This document shows, piece by piece, positions 33,622 through 44,925 of a DNA stretch of 64,000 bases (the stretch's first letter is position 1; every line of letters begins with the position of its first letter). The position numbers and the translations under genes were made by a program. Location of the stretch: NCBI GenBank assembly GCA_947646735.1, contig CANTFK010000210.1, positions 62,001 through 126,000 on the forward strand, in the 5' to 3' direction. This stretch comes from Peronospora farinosa. Lineage: Eukaryota; Oomycota; Peronosporomycetes; Peronosporales; Peronosporaceae. The notes below the pieces were generated by a model. It was not told the DNA's origin. It worked only from the letters and a program-made list of their open reading frames with translations, and made no database searches.

Positions 33622-35592
33622 CTAAACGGATGGCCCAAACTTGCCTTTGAGGCGTGGAACTAGAGCGCCAGGATGGGGCACAGAAGACAAACGATACTGG
33701 GTGATCCACGGCCACGCGGAATCCGACACCCGAAGGGCCTCAAGCAGGTCGACCGGGTCCGACCCCTCTTCACGACCAGGGAACCAATAAACCACACGGC
33801 GGGTTCGAGGAAGATGACGGAAAAAGGGGTCCAGGAAAATGTCGAGATCGCAGTGGCCCTTGCTCATCCCAATGAAGATAAGGTCGACCACCTCCCGCCA
33901 CGCTCGAGTCGCCCGACTCCGACGCTTCTTCCGCGCGTTGTAGTAGGACGCGAGGAAAGAATTCGCGCGCGCTTGGTCTTTGGAGATCCACAGGCAGTGG
34001 GTCGCCTCCCAAAGTGCTTGACTATGCTCTTCGTCAAACTGGATGTAGGCCGCTGCCAACTGGTCGAACCAGCCAACAGGTCGGAAGGAAACGGGCTGCA
34101 TGGGAACACGAGCTTCCACCCAAGGTTCCGCCGCCAGCAAGCGCTGGATCATTGGAGGGTTCACCAACGACCTCTTCCATTTGGGGGGGCGGTCGAGGTT
34201 TCCGTCCGGAGGGCCGAACCAACCCCAAGGTATATCCAGCTGGTCGACCAAGTCTGTGGAAGACATTGTAACAATGCATCAAGAATTGACCAGGTCGACC
34301 GGCCAAGGTGCCACTTCCGCGGCGGAGAAGGTCTTCGACTGCATGTACCCGGGGATCATGGCGTCGCTGGGAAGCAGGCAGGAGTCGGCTGAAGGGGGCG
34401 AAGTGTTGTCCGCAACAGTAGGCGTGCTCTTGTCTTTCTCCGCAGACGACTCGGTCTCCGAGTCCGATGTCCCGAACATCGCCCGTTTCAGCGAGAGGCC
34501 GGTAGCCGAGGTGGTCCTCGATGGAGGATCGGACGTCGACGGAAGACGTACAGGGTTCGCACTGGCGGGGCGCCGACTAGCAGAACGAGACTTGGCCAGA
34601 GCCGCCCGAAGGGTCTCGCTGTCGTCGCTGAGGTCGTCGTCCGAAGACTCCAGCACGACAGGAGAACGACCACCAGAGACTGCCGACAGCGGTATAGCAG
34701 AGGCGTCGGGCCTCGGAGGCTTGGAGGTTTTGGCGGGTACCCGGGGTGACGGCCGCCTGGTCCGCTTACCAAGTGCTTTTGCTGGCCTCGAAGGAGAATC
34801 TGCGACCGGGGGCGAAGTCGCTGAAGGAGGAGCTGGTCCCGGAGGTGGCCCGTCAGAGAAGTCGACATGGTCGAGCTCTGCGGCGAGAAGCGAGTACCGG
34901 CTTCGGATGTGGTCGACCTTCCATCGCAGACGGTCCACCAGTGCAGTCTCGCGCTGGAGAGCTTCGCGGAGTTGGGCCACCAGCCGAGAATTTTCGCGCA
35001 ACGTCTCCTCCAACCGCTCACAACGAGTGGCCAACAAGATGGCCGAAGGGGGAAGGACACCTAGCCGACCCTCGCAGTCTTCGATGCGGCGGAATTGGGC
35101 GTCCGCGAGAGCTTGCAGTTCCCGCAGAGCTGCCCGTACGTTGACGGGTACGGAAGACGGACGGTCAACCATGGGGGTCGACGTGACAGGAGCATCTGCT
35201 GTCTCGGCAGGAGGCAAAGAGGTGGTAACAGGAGAGCTGTGAAAGACAACAGTTTCAGCAGCACTCAACGGCGAAGACACCGGCCCGGGAAGGTCGGCCA
35301 AGGACACCCCTCTACATGGAGAGGCAACCGAAGGCGCGACGGCGATTAAAGTCGGCTCTTCAGACGGTGGGTCAGCGGACGGTGGGTCAGCAGATGAGGG
35401 GTTAGAACCAGGGGCGATTGAAGGCGCTGGGGCGACCGAGGTCGGCTCTTCAGACGGTGGATCAGCGGACGGTGGGTCAGCAGACGGTGGGTCAAAACCA
35501 GGGGAAGACATGGCTGGACAGACACGAGTTAGAGATGGATGAGCAACAAAGGAGACAGTAAAGGACCTACGTGACGAAGGAAGTGAAGACAT
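33622..35592 (-). pseudogene. Antisense gene of element C (unknown protein, one in-frame stop)
   Basis: One minus-strand frame runs from the 3' LTR edge to 33622, broken only by TGA at 34279-34281. It would give about 655 residues from the Met at 35592 (another Met is at 35511). The N-terminus is Pro/Ser-rich with SADPPSADPPSEEPT repeated. Residues about 151-246 are a strong coiled coil (LRELQ, RCERLEETLREN, LVAQLREALQRE). Next is a basic, Ser-rich, acidic-patch region. The C-terminal domain has GWFDQLAAAYIQFDEEH, ALWEATHCLWIS and GHCDLDIFLDPFFRHLP. Element E carries a homologue in the same place. No known family comes to mind. It is convergent with pol, so its promoter must lie in or near the 3' LTR. 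Confidence 0.75.
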
Positions 35593-35624
35593 GCGCGTGC
35601 TCAATCCGTTGTACGATTGAGCAA

Positions 35625-35638
35625 GTGCAGGGAGCGGC
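35625..35638 (+). other. Polypurine tract of element C
   Basis: GTGCAGGGAGCGGC abuts the 3' LTR, matching the tracts of A and E. Confidence 0.6.
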
Positions 35639-36630
35639 TGTGGTGAAGTGATAATTTTGTGATGTGGAGGTCCCAGACTCCAGTTGGATTCGGAGTATAG
35701 GCCGTGGGTCAGGGACAGGGGACCAGAGAGACAGGGGCCTCGATGGGGAGCGATTATTGGTGGAGAACAATCCGCAGGATCCACCGAAGAAAATCAGCAT
35801 TAGGGTACCAGTTAACCGGTACCAAAGGGAGTTGATCATGGCCGCTCATTGGTCGACCCGGCCCCTCGTCGGTAGAACCGCTCCCTCGTTGGTACCTGGG
35901 TCCCTCATTGGTCGACCTCGGCCCCTCGGGGTTCAGCCACTCCGGACCAGTTAATACAAGGATCAGACTAGTCGACGCAAGGAATCAGAGCTTTAGGCAA
36001 GGATAGAGTAAAGGAGTTGAAAGGATAGGACTATATTAAATACTACTCAATTTGCGATCTACGTGGCACGACTCCGTCACCCAAGAAGCACTTGTTCTAA
36101 GTTACTCACTGTTCCGGGAAGGGATATATTTTGGCCCCCCGTCGAAGACAGTTGCGTAGCGAAGTTCAAGGGCGAATAGAGCTCCAGGATATATTTGGCC
36201 TGTGAGCTCGTTCGAGTCGCAACACCCCCCAAGACCCGCTATCGGAAGCGGCCTCCCTCACCTCACGGTCCGGGAGCAAAGGAAAGGTCAGGTGGTTCAT
36301 ACCCCTGAAACAAGAAGGAAAAGGCCAGGGACGACAAGCGCCCTGAAGAATTTGGCTCTAAGTCCACTCTCGACAAGGTCGATCGAGTGGCCACCTACCG
36401 ACCCACCGAGTGAAGAATATCCACTCGAGGCCCCCCAGGTCTACCTCCCTCAAGGCAGACATCTACATCGTCACCAAGTCCTCCGAATAGTGCAACCCGC
36501 CAGCCGACGGGTACACAAGGTAAGAGAAGGTTCATACGCGGCATCAGGGTACCCCCTCCGAAAGTCGGCAGTCCGGCACAGTGAGTGGTTTGGGTCTCAT
36601 CATACAATATTTAGAACCCACTCCACCACA
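35639..36630 (+). repeat. 3' LTR of element C
   Basis: 992 bp, 267 bp shorter than the 5' LTR. The missing part is most of the GTCGACC array. The donor-like word here is AAG|GTAAGA near 36517, a change that keeps the splice consensus. Confidence 0.92.
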
Positions 36631-36634
36631 TTAA

Positions 36635-36818
36635 GCTATATTGCTTGTAGACTAGAAGTCCCTCCTAGTTCCTTAGAACAGAGTGACATTTAAGACGTTT
36701 AATTAGTTCCTTAAAACTAAGTGGCTTTAAGCCGTAAATTTATTTAGTTCTATAGAACGAAGAGGCATTCAGCCTAAAAGTCTTCCTCTGACTAAAGAGC
36801 TGTGTATCTCCGCTACAG
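36635..36818 (+). repeat. 3' LTR of element D, right part
   Basis: Continues the D LTR after the C insertion (matches 7317-7498) and ends CCGCTACA. Confidence 0.85.
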
Positions 36819-36844
36819 TGAGGCATCTCAATGTGAACTTACCT

Positions 36845-37351
36845 TGTAGACGGGCGCTTCGCAAAGAAGATGCCACGTGCTACGAGCTGACACCTTCGAG
36901 CAGCGTGAGGAAGCGGTAATACCATCTTACCTGGTGGTAGTGTTGGTCGGCGCTTAGAGCGCAGTATAAACCGTTGCCGGTCGCTTATAAGCGAACCGCT
37001 CAACGAACTTTAAAACAAGCGCCTACCTGCGTCACGGAAGCTATTTTCAGTCTTCTCGTGCGCAGTGAGTGTGATGTAGTAAATTAAAGACTGACTTATA
37101 TTGAATAGAAAATAATTAGTTATAAATCTAACTATTGATTGGTCAAAGTTAAAGATCGGATACGCGTCTCTTTAGAAATGTATCCTTGCGTGGGAGCTTG
37201 AAATAGATTTAAGGTCGCTGATGACGTCAGTCTGAAACGTCACCATGACGCCTAGTCCCAACTGGCGTCATCTCCGTAAATGTGAATCCATCCATGGATA
37301 TCGCATTCACGAGGGTGGGTTACATTGATGTACCGCACCCAAGTGGCAGGT
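36845..37351 (-). repeat. G-family LTR, major part, cut at the inversion breakpoint
   Basis: Starts TGTAGACGGGC and matches 48940-49441. It stops after GGCAGGT, and pol of element E follows without a gap. The missing about 80 bp lie at 56978-57057 in opposite orientation. Confidence 0.85.
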
Positions 37352-40300
37352 ATTAGCGTTCGAAGCGACAACGGATCGAGAAGAGGAACTACTGGAGGAA
37401 TATACCGGACCGCTAGTGGATCATCCTTCGTACCCTACACCGAAGAAAATCTTAACACGCTCAAAAGAGGAAGCAGAAGAAAGGACTACGAAAACGGTGA
37501 AACTCACGACACGATCCAATGATGAATACGATGCGATAAAAGAAATCGGTGACAACAATGTGGAAGATCTGGTGATCAAAGATGAAAATGAACAACTAGC
37601 ATAGTTTCCATGGGTGATCAATGCGATCAGAGGGATGTCAAATGTCGATCACGCGCAAGGACCGTGGGGTGAAGAAAATCACAGTCACAATAACTACACA
37701 AAGGAATGTATGGAGCGCGATTCGACAATTAATGACCGCGATCTGGCTGATCTGGTAGTTAATGACCGCGATCTGGCTGATCTGACAATCAATGAACCCA
37801 ATCTGGTAATTACTTCCCGCGATCCGGCCGACCCGGTAGTTAATGACCGCGATATGGCCGTCCCGGTAATTAAGGACCGCGATCTGGCCGATTCGGTAGT
37901 TGATGACCGCGATCTGGCCGATCCGGATCGTGATCTGCGAGAAAAATAGCAAGCCAATGATACTACGACTATCAACGACGAATTTATTCTAGCCGGAGGA
38001 AGTGTAAAGATGAAGCCTGAAGACTCGATGTATTGTCATGAGAGTGGTGAATTGTATGCCGAAGACGTGGATCAGCATATGGCTGTCTTGCCTGAGATTG
38101 TGTCATCCACCGAAGAAGTTACGATTGATGATATCCAAGTGGGCGATCCGGGAGTTCCTCTAACCAAGGACCAAGAAGGTCTACGGCAATTGATTTGGGC
38201 GAACCGACACTTACTCATCGGCAAAGGAAACGCGCTTCCTCCTGCAGCTCGAGGAGCAGTATGTGATATCGATGTTGGTGGAGCGCACCCGATCGCACAG
38301 CGAGTACGACCGGTCGCTCCCAAATTTCGCGAGAAGTTAGCTGACTTAATCAAAGAATTACTATCAGGCAGGATTATTCAAACGTCGACATCATCATGGG
38401 CTTCGCCAATTGTGGTAATTATAAAAGAGAATGGTGTCGACATTCGGTTATGTATTGACTATCGGCGGGTGAATCAACTAACGAGATTGATGGTGTATCC
38501 TATGCCGCTGATTAGCGAATTATTGCAAGATGTGAATAAGGCTATGTGGTATTGTTCATTGGATATGGCCAGTGGATTTTGGGTCGTGGAATTGACCGAG
38601 CGAGCAAGAATGATTTCTGCTTTTATCACGCCTTCATGCCTGTTCGAGTGGTTACGAATGCCGTTGGTCTAAAAAACGCTCCGCAGATTTACCAACGTCT
38701 AATTGATAATGCACTGTATGGATACCTCAAGATCGATACGGATATGAACGCAATTGCCACAGGATCACTCGACTCCACTGATACGGTAACGGGATCGCCA
38801 AAGCTGGTTGATGTATTCACAGAAGGCGAACCGGATACTAGCCAGAAGCCATCTGTGCTCGGCCGAAGGTCATATATTGATGACATACTAATTCCAGCAA
38901 CATCGTGGGCCTTCTTATATGATAAGGTAAAGCGATTGTTAGAAGTATGCAATGAATGTAATTTGTCGATCAGTCTCGCTAAAAGTTTTTGGGGACGACG
39001 TAAAGTGGATTACCTGGGTCATCAAGTCTTACTTGCAGGAATAGAAGCTAATCCGAAGAATATGGGATCGCTGGTGAACATTTCGTTCCCAAAATCGTTG
39101 CGATCGATGCAATCGTTTCTAGGAAGCTTGAATTACTATAGTCAATTTGTCGAAGACTTTGCGATTTATGCGTCAGTGCTATATGAATTACGGGAAGCAA
39201 ATTTCCACGAAATCCGCCGATCTGACAAGATGAATGCATTGGATTCAAATATCGCAACCAGAAATGATTCAGATCAAAATTCCGACATGGGGGACGATCC
39301 AGATCCCGAAGGACGGACTCGATGGGAAAAAGCGATGATCGCATTTACCATGTTGAAAGCCAAGATCGCTAATAGCCCTATCCTTAAAAACTTCGATCCA
39401 GATCGGCCTCCGGTAATGGTCGTATATGCGAGTAAATGGGCAGTTTCAGCAGCTTTGTTGCAGGAGTATGATATTATATATTGGCCAGTTACGTTTACAA
39501 GCCGAACGATAAAGCCTAATGAAATCAATTACGGAATGGTTGAGAAGGAGATACTAGCTTTACTTCGGATTTTGGATTTATGTTATTGCATGCTAGTCTC
39601 TCGAGAGATTAAAGTTCTTACGCGTTGCTCGACGATGGCCTGGTTGGTGCAATCCTCCGGTCTCAATGGCAGACTAGGTAGGTGGGCCGCATTATTATCG
39701 ACTTGGACTTTGGAGATCAAGAAATGTGAAAAGGGCGAAGATGAAATACTTGGTGCCCTGGCTGCAAGTGTGACCCCCCGTGAAGAAGTCGATGAAGTGT
39801 TGATCGCGATCGCTCCCCGGAAACAGCCAAGGCAAACTTTAAGTATGCCACCGCCTACGGTGGAAGAAGATGAAAGTCTTTTGGTCGTCAGTTCCGATGG
39901 ATCGGCTCGAACCAATCGAAAGGGTGGATCATACAGTGCGATAATATGAAAACTTCCAGAGTGGACTTTTGTGGCTGATGCATCGGAATATGCAACGGAC
40001 TTAACAGTGAACGAAGCCGAATATCGGGGTTGACTATTGAGTTTTGATCTGTTGGAGAATTAGACTAGGGGACGAGTAATCATTTGTGGCGACTCCAACC
40101 TAGTGATTCGACAGATGCGGGGTGAAATCGATTGCAAGGCTCCTGGACTGCAGTTGTTGCGACAGAAAGTAATGGAGAAGCTTCGATCATGTCCGAACCA
40201 TGAGCTCTTACATATGAAGCGCGACTGGAACCATGGTGCAGATCGACTGGCGAGTACTGCTTTACAGAAGGAACAAGGTGTGGTCATCAATTCGGAAGGA

Positions 40301-42076
40301 GATCGCCAAGATCTCATTACTCTTAATAGACTGGATGAGTTGTTGAAGTCGAAGCAGACCGAATCGGTGGTTAAAGTTGCTGCGATTGCCAGATCAACCC
40401 GTAGAAGGCGTCAACCACCCGAGATCTTGCAAGAAGAATTTGTGCAGCAAATGCGAAGTGAACGTATACGACAAGCTTAACATGAGGAATGTTGGATAGC
40501 TAACCTAAAGATTTTTCTGATTGGTGATATAACGAATCTCAGTATGGAGGAAGCGAAGTCATGCGACAAGATGGCAAGTAATTACGAAGTGGATGAAAGC
40601 GATCTTCTATTTTTTTGCCCAGAGCTGTGAGAAATTCGGAAGATCGCGATGGAATTGCTCGTTTGGTGGTACCAGAAACTCTTCAGCAAGATTTTCTGCA
40701 TCACTACCATGCCAGTTTGGAAGGAGGGCACCAGGGAATCGGTAGGACGTATCAACGGATCCGATCTCGTTTTCATTGGAGAGGCTTGTATCGCAGTGTA
40801 CATCGATATGTGAGCGAATGCACTGACTGCGAGACTGGAAAAGTACGTCCTGTTATTAATGTAGAGTCTCCGGGAAATTTACACGCTACTTATCCGTTCC
40901 AGATTATTGCCATGGATCATAGTCCATCGCTGCCTAGATCTTTCAAAGGCAACACTGAATTATTGATCTGGGTCGATCTATTTTCGGGCTATGTGGTTGC
41001 CAAAGCGAGCAAATCTAGAGCTCAGACGATCGCCGAGAATTACGAGGAGTGTGTCTTTCGACGATTCGGTGCGAGGGAAGCGATACGGCACGATCGGGAA
41101 CCTGGGTTTATGTCGGATTTTTTTCGTGCGTTCAATCGACTTATTGGGCAAAAGCAAAGTGCAACGATGGCATATCGCCCTCAAGCGAATGGGACTGCGG
41201 AACGTATGGTGCAAACTATGACTCGTGCATTAAAGATGTATGTCTCTGACGTTAATCAACAAGACTGGGATGAGTATGCCGAACGCCTAACTTACGCGAT
41301 CAATACCGCCCAAGATCGGGTGCGCGGCGAAACGCCATTTTTCTTGATTCATGGTTGGGACTTGAGATCTACGTTGGAAGCTACGTTACCATTAGGAAGT
41401 ACTAGGCGTCGAGATCGCGATCCACGTAGGTGGCGATATCATGTGCAGCGGCATTATCAGCGGGCGAGAGAAGCAGTAAATGAGAGACTCAAGACTGCGA
41501 TCCAAACACGTGCTGATCGCCACAATGAAGATCTCAAGCCTCACGAAATTGAACCAGGGGCGCAAGTCTATTTATATTTGGATCGTGTGGAAGAAGGCTA
41601 CGCTCGAAAGCTAGCACATATGTGGCATGGACCTTTTCGAGTAAAAGAAATATGTGGAGATCACGCTGTCCGCCTGGAGATTTCTGGTACACATATCGAT
41701 TATTTCCCGTCGTACATATGTCCAAGTTGAAAAAAGTAAAGACGTTCCCTGATCGTCCAAAAATTTGCTGACGATCGAAGAAGAATATCGATTCGATTTT
41801 GATGAAGCGCTTTTGCCGGAAGATAGTTTTGAAGGCAATCTGGAAGATGATGAATTTGAAGTGGAAAAGATTGTGGATGTACGGTCTTATAGAAAGACAC
41901 GTTTTGGACGAGTACATAGACAGTTTAAAGTCTACTGTAAAGGTTATGCTAACCCATCCTGGATGGATGAAGCCGACTTAAATTGTGGTGCCTTATTGCG
42001 GGATTTTGAACGTGGCAAGATTAGCCGGAATCGTTTTGAAGTGATGCAATCACATGAAGAGGGATCTGGTGGCTAA
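37352..42076 (+). pseudogene. pol of element E, RT to chromodomain, broken
   Basis: RT: DIRLCIDYRRVNQ, a frameshift in MPLV/VGLKNAPQIYQR near 38670, and YIDD near 38880. RNase H: VVYASKWAVSAALLQ. Second RNase H: SDGSAR, then a stop at 39948 where a Trp is expected, then GDSNLVIRQMRGE (via short frames). Integrase: HHYHASLEGGHQG, CTDCETG, AMDHSP, RHDREPGFMSD, ANGTAERMVQ. Chromodomain: FEVEKIVDVR, KVYCKGYANPSWMDE, ending at 42076. Further stops occur at 37602, 37949, 40034, 40061 and 40480, and frame changes near 40610 and 41690. Confidence 0.88.
37728..37945 (+). repeat. Coding tandem repeat in the protease-RT linker of element E
   Basis: About seven units of roughly 30 bp encode variants of VVNDRDLADL. 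The matching linker in element A is also Asp/Arg-rich but without a regular repeat. Confidence 0.85.
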
Positions 42077-43496
42077 CGAAGATCGAGTGTTGGGGATGGT
42101 ATAATATGCAAGAAGGTTGCGTAGGATGGTGGAAAAGAAATTTGTGTGTAATGAGTATGGCGATCGAAGGGCTGGAAGACGAGATCGCGGCTAAAGAAGC
42201 CCAACAAAAGAAGACAATTTTAACGAAAAGGAGGAACAAAATGAAATTGTATTGAACGATCAAGAAGTGTTATCAGATCCCGACTGCTGTTTGGGAAAGA
42301 ATTTACTGAATAAACGGGCGAGGGATGAACCGGGGTGATCTGCGATTGAGGACCGATATTGTTTCCGCCAAGGCTCCGCAGAATCCAATAACGACAGTGC
42401 AGTAATCAGGTTGGGAATGTTTTTCTGCTTGCAATCCAAACCAGGATACCAGGGTCGCACTTCTGCGTACACTGGAAAGTGGAGGAAGTATGGATCCAAC
42501 AAAATGTCCAGATCGCAGTGTCCTTCGACCATCCCTTGGAGAATAACGCGAAGATTAGTCTTCCAGCGGGTTCCAGATCTCGACCGACGCTGCTTGCGTT
42601 GCTGACAAAATTGCGCCAGCTCTGGATACTCCTTCCGAAGTTCGCGGGAGATATACAGGAAGTGGGTTGCCTCCCACAAGGCTTGCCTATGGCGATCTTC
42701 ATATTCCAGGTAAATGTCCGCCAGATCTTTGAACCAACCGGTCAGAGGGAAAGAGATGGGAGCAATCGGCCGACGAGTAACGTTCCACGGTTTCTGATCG
42801 TAAAGCGCAGTAACTTGTGTCGGGGTGATCATTCGGGGAATCCACTCAGAATCAAGAAGAGACTTGGGATTGGCTTGAGGGGTGAAGATATACCCTCTCG
42901 GTCGGGACAAGTGTCGATAGAAAAACTCCACTCCCAATTCGGCAACACTGGTCAGACTGACCCGTCGGGCGGACCATGGAGCGACCTGAGTTGACGATCG
43001 GGTCTTTCGCTCACGATGTCCTGGGATCCACACATCACGTGATTTTTGGAAATCAGGCAGGTCGGCGTATTGAGCGGGAGTGAGCAACGGGTTTATATCT
43101 TCACGGATGTCACTGGGAACGCCAATCTTCCCGTCCGAGTCGCTAGAAGGTTCGCCAAAAAGGTCGACCTTGAAAATCTTGGTCGTAAGGCTAGGGGGCG
43201 TATCAGGACTCGAGACTGGTGATTTTCTGGAGGGTGGGCTACCATTGTGAATTATGATAGGGGACTGAGACGATCCGGTGTTGCCAGATAGTTTCGTCAT
43301 GGTGTTGCGACGCCTCGCGGTTGAACGCGATCCGGATAGAGCAGCAAGTGTAGCGACTTCGGGATCGGAAGACCATCCGTCATACTCAGAGTCAGGCGAA
43401 GGCCCGAGGGACACGGTTTGCGTTTCTTTTTAGCTTTCGACGAAACCTTGGGTCGCGTTGTAATAACGGATCGAACCGACTTGGCAGACCGTTCTG

Positions 43497-43850
43497 AGGT
43501 ATCAGATCGCGTCGAAGTCCCAGATCGCGCCGGAGTACCAGGTCGCGTTAAATTACCAGATCGCGGCAGAGTACCAGATCGCGCTGAAGTATCAGATCGC
43601 GCCGAAGTCCCAGATCGCGCCGGAGTACCAGATCGCGGGAAGTGCCAGATCGCGCTGAAGTACCAGATCGCGCCGAAGTCCCAGATCGCGCCGGAGTACC
43701 GGATCGCGCTAAATTACCAGATCGCGTCGAAGTACCAGATCGCGGTGGAGTACCAAATCGCGCTGAAGTACCAGATCGCGCTGAAGTATCAAATCGCGTC
43801 AGGGTACCAGATCGCGCTGGAATGCCAGATCTCTCCGAGGTTGCAGATTG
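43497..43850. repeat. Tandem repeat inside the element E antisense gene
   Basis: Units of 18 bp (GAAGTACCAGATCGCGCC and variants) repeat about twenty times. On the minus strand they encode SGTSAR/SGTPAR units; on + they give PDRAEV, which is a shadow. One indel near 43640 changes the frame. Confidence 0.85.
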
Positions 43851-44911
43851 AGCAGAAGTACCGGAAGCGCTGCGGGGAAGTTTCCAGGGGACGTCCAGAG
43901 TCGGTGAAGATGACGCACGTTTGAGATTGGGTGACGAGGGATTGGACAGCGCGAGAAGGCTAGTCGGAGAAGGAAGTAAGCTCGTAGCCAATTCTGCCAG
44001 ATGCGAACGAAGTAAATCTCGATCTTGGATGGCCAGATCGCGCTCCGCCTCTCGATCGGCAACTTCGGTACGAAGTCGACCCAAAGCTGCGTCGTTCAGA
44101 ATACTCGCACTAAGGAGGCGATCAAGCTCGAGAGCGCTCAGCGTTTCTTGCCGTTGTTTCACGGCTTGCTGGGCCTGAGAGCGAGCTTTCTTGTACTTGG
44201 ACGCCTTGCCTTTCATGCGTCGAAGGAGACGGCCAAAGCACTGTCTGCCGTATTACGCTGTGCGAGGATGGAGTCCAGTTGCTGTTGGAGGGACGCGATG
44301 CGCTGCCGAAATTTTCCTTCCAGAGTTCGCTGAAGATTGGCCGCCTCACATGCGGAATTTATTCTGCAGGCGATGTTTCTCTGCATTGGTTCGAAACAAG
44401 GCATTCTTCAGATCGGCGATCTCCTGAGACTGATCCGTTAGCTGGTTCAGTTCTTCGTCGAGACCTTCAGCCATGTGGAGAGCGGCGTCAAGTTGTTGAC
44501 GCAACTCTTCATCTCGACGCAAGACGAATGTGCACAGTCGAGGCACCAACTCGTGATACGAATTGAGTTCCGTCTCCAGCTGATTTCCACGAAATTCCTG
44601 CTCCTGCAAGGCATTTTCCATGGAGTGATAGCTTTCCACGATGGTATCTTGGACTTCCAGGCGGTCATACAATGAAGAAACCAACGAGTTCGCGTTTTGA
44701 CGATCCGTAACGGGAGGAAGGATTATCCGGGTAGACGGGAGCAGGATACGCGATCCAATTGAGGAATTCATCGTTGGATCGCGCGTGACGAGCACACCAG
44801 CTTGGGGGTGGCGATCGTTTTCGGGTGTAGATCTGGCCATAGGGGACGAAGTGACGAGAAGAGTGAAGCGAGACAGTGCACAGTTAGGCCAACACTGTAT
44901 GTGGGCTAACG

Positions 44912-44925
44912 GTACAGGGGACGAT
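44912..44925 (+). other. Polypurine tract of element E
   Basis: GTACAGGGGACGAT abuts the 3' LTR. Confidence 0.55.

Larger units (their letters stand above)
24442..36630 (+). mobile_element. Full-length Ty3/Gypsy element C, inserted in the D 3' LTR
   Basis: The target duplication is TTAA (24438-24441, 36631-36634), confirmed by the uninterrupted D LTR copy near 7316. It has LTRs of 1259 and 992 bp, gag, pol and an antisense gene before the 3' LTR. gag and pol contain several stops and frameshifts. Coding and LTR sequence is strewn with GGTCGACC-type words. Confidence 0.93.
6859..36818 (+). mobile_element. Ty3/Gypsy element D, degenerate, host of four nested insertions
   Basis: The 5' LTR is 6859-7498. 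The 3' LTR starts at 23981 and ends with CCGCTACA at 36818, interrupted by element C. A polypurine tract GGTGGGGGAGAG lies directly before 23981. Between the LTRs are gag remains, integrase C-terminal remains, a chromodomain, and an antisense ORF. Most of protease, RT and RNase H is deleted. Four insertions sit in it: 7988-9221, 11385-12421, 12764-23953 and 24442-36630. Without them the element is about 5 kb. The outer flanks (left ATAAG, right GTGAG) show no clean target duplication, so the right end may have been altered. Confidence 0.8.

Noticed and set aside
43418..43924. 168-codon + ORF of PDRAEV repeats
   Set aside because: Shadow of the 18-bp array that belongs to the minus-strand antisense gene, where it lies between conserved domains.
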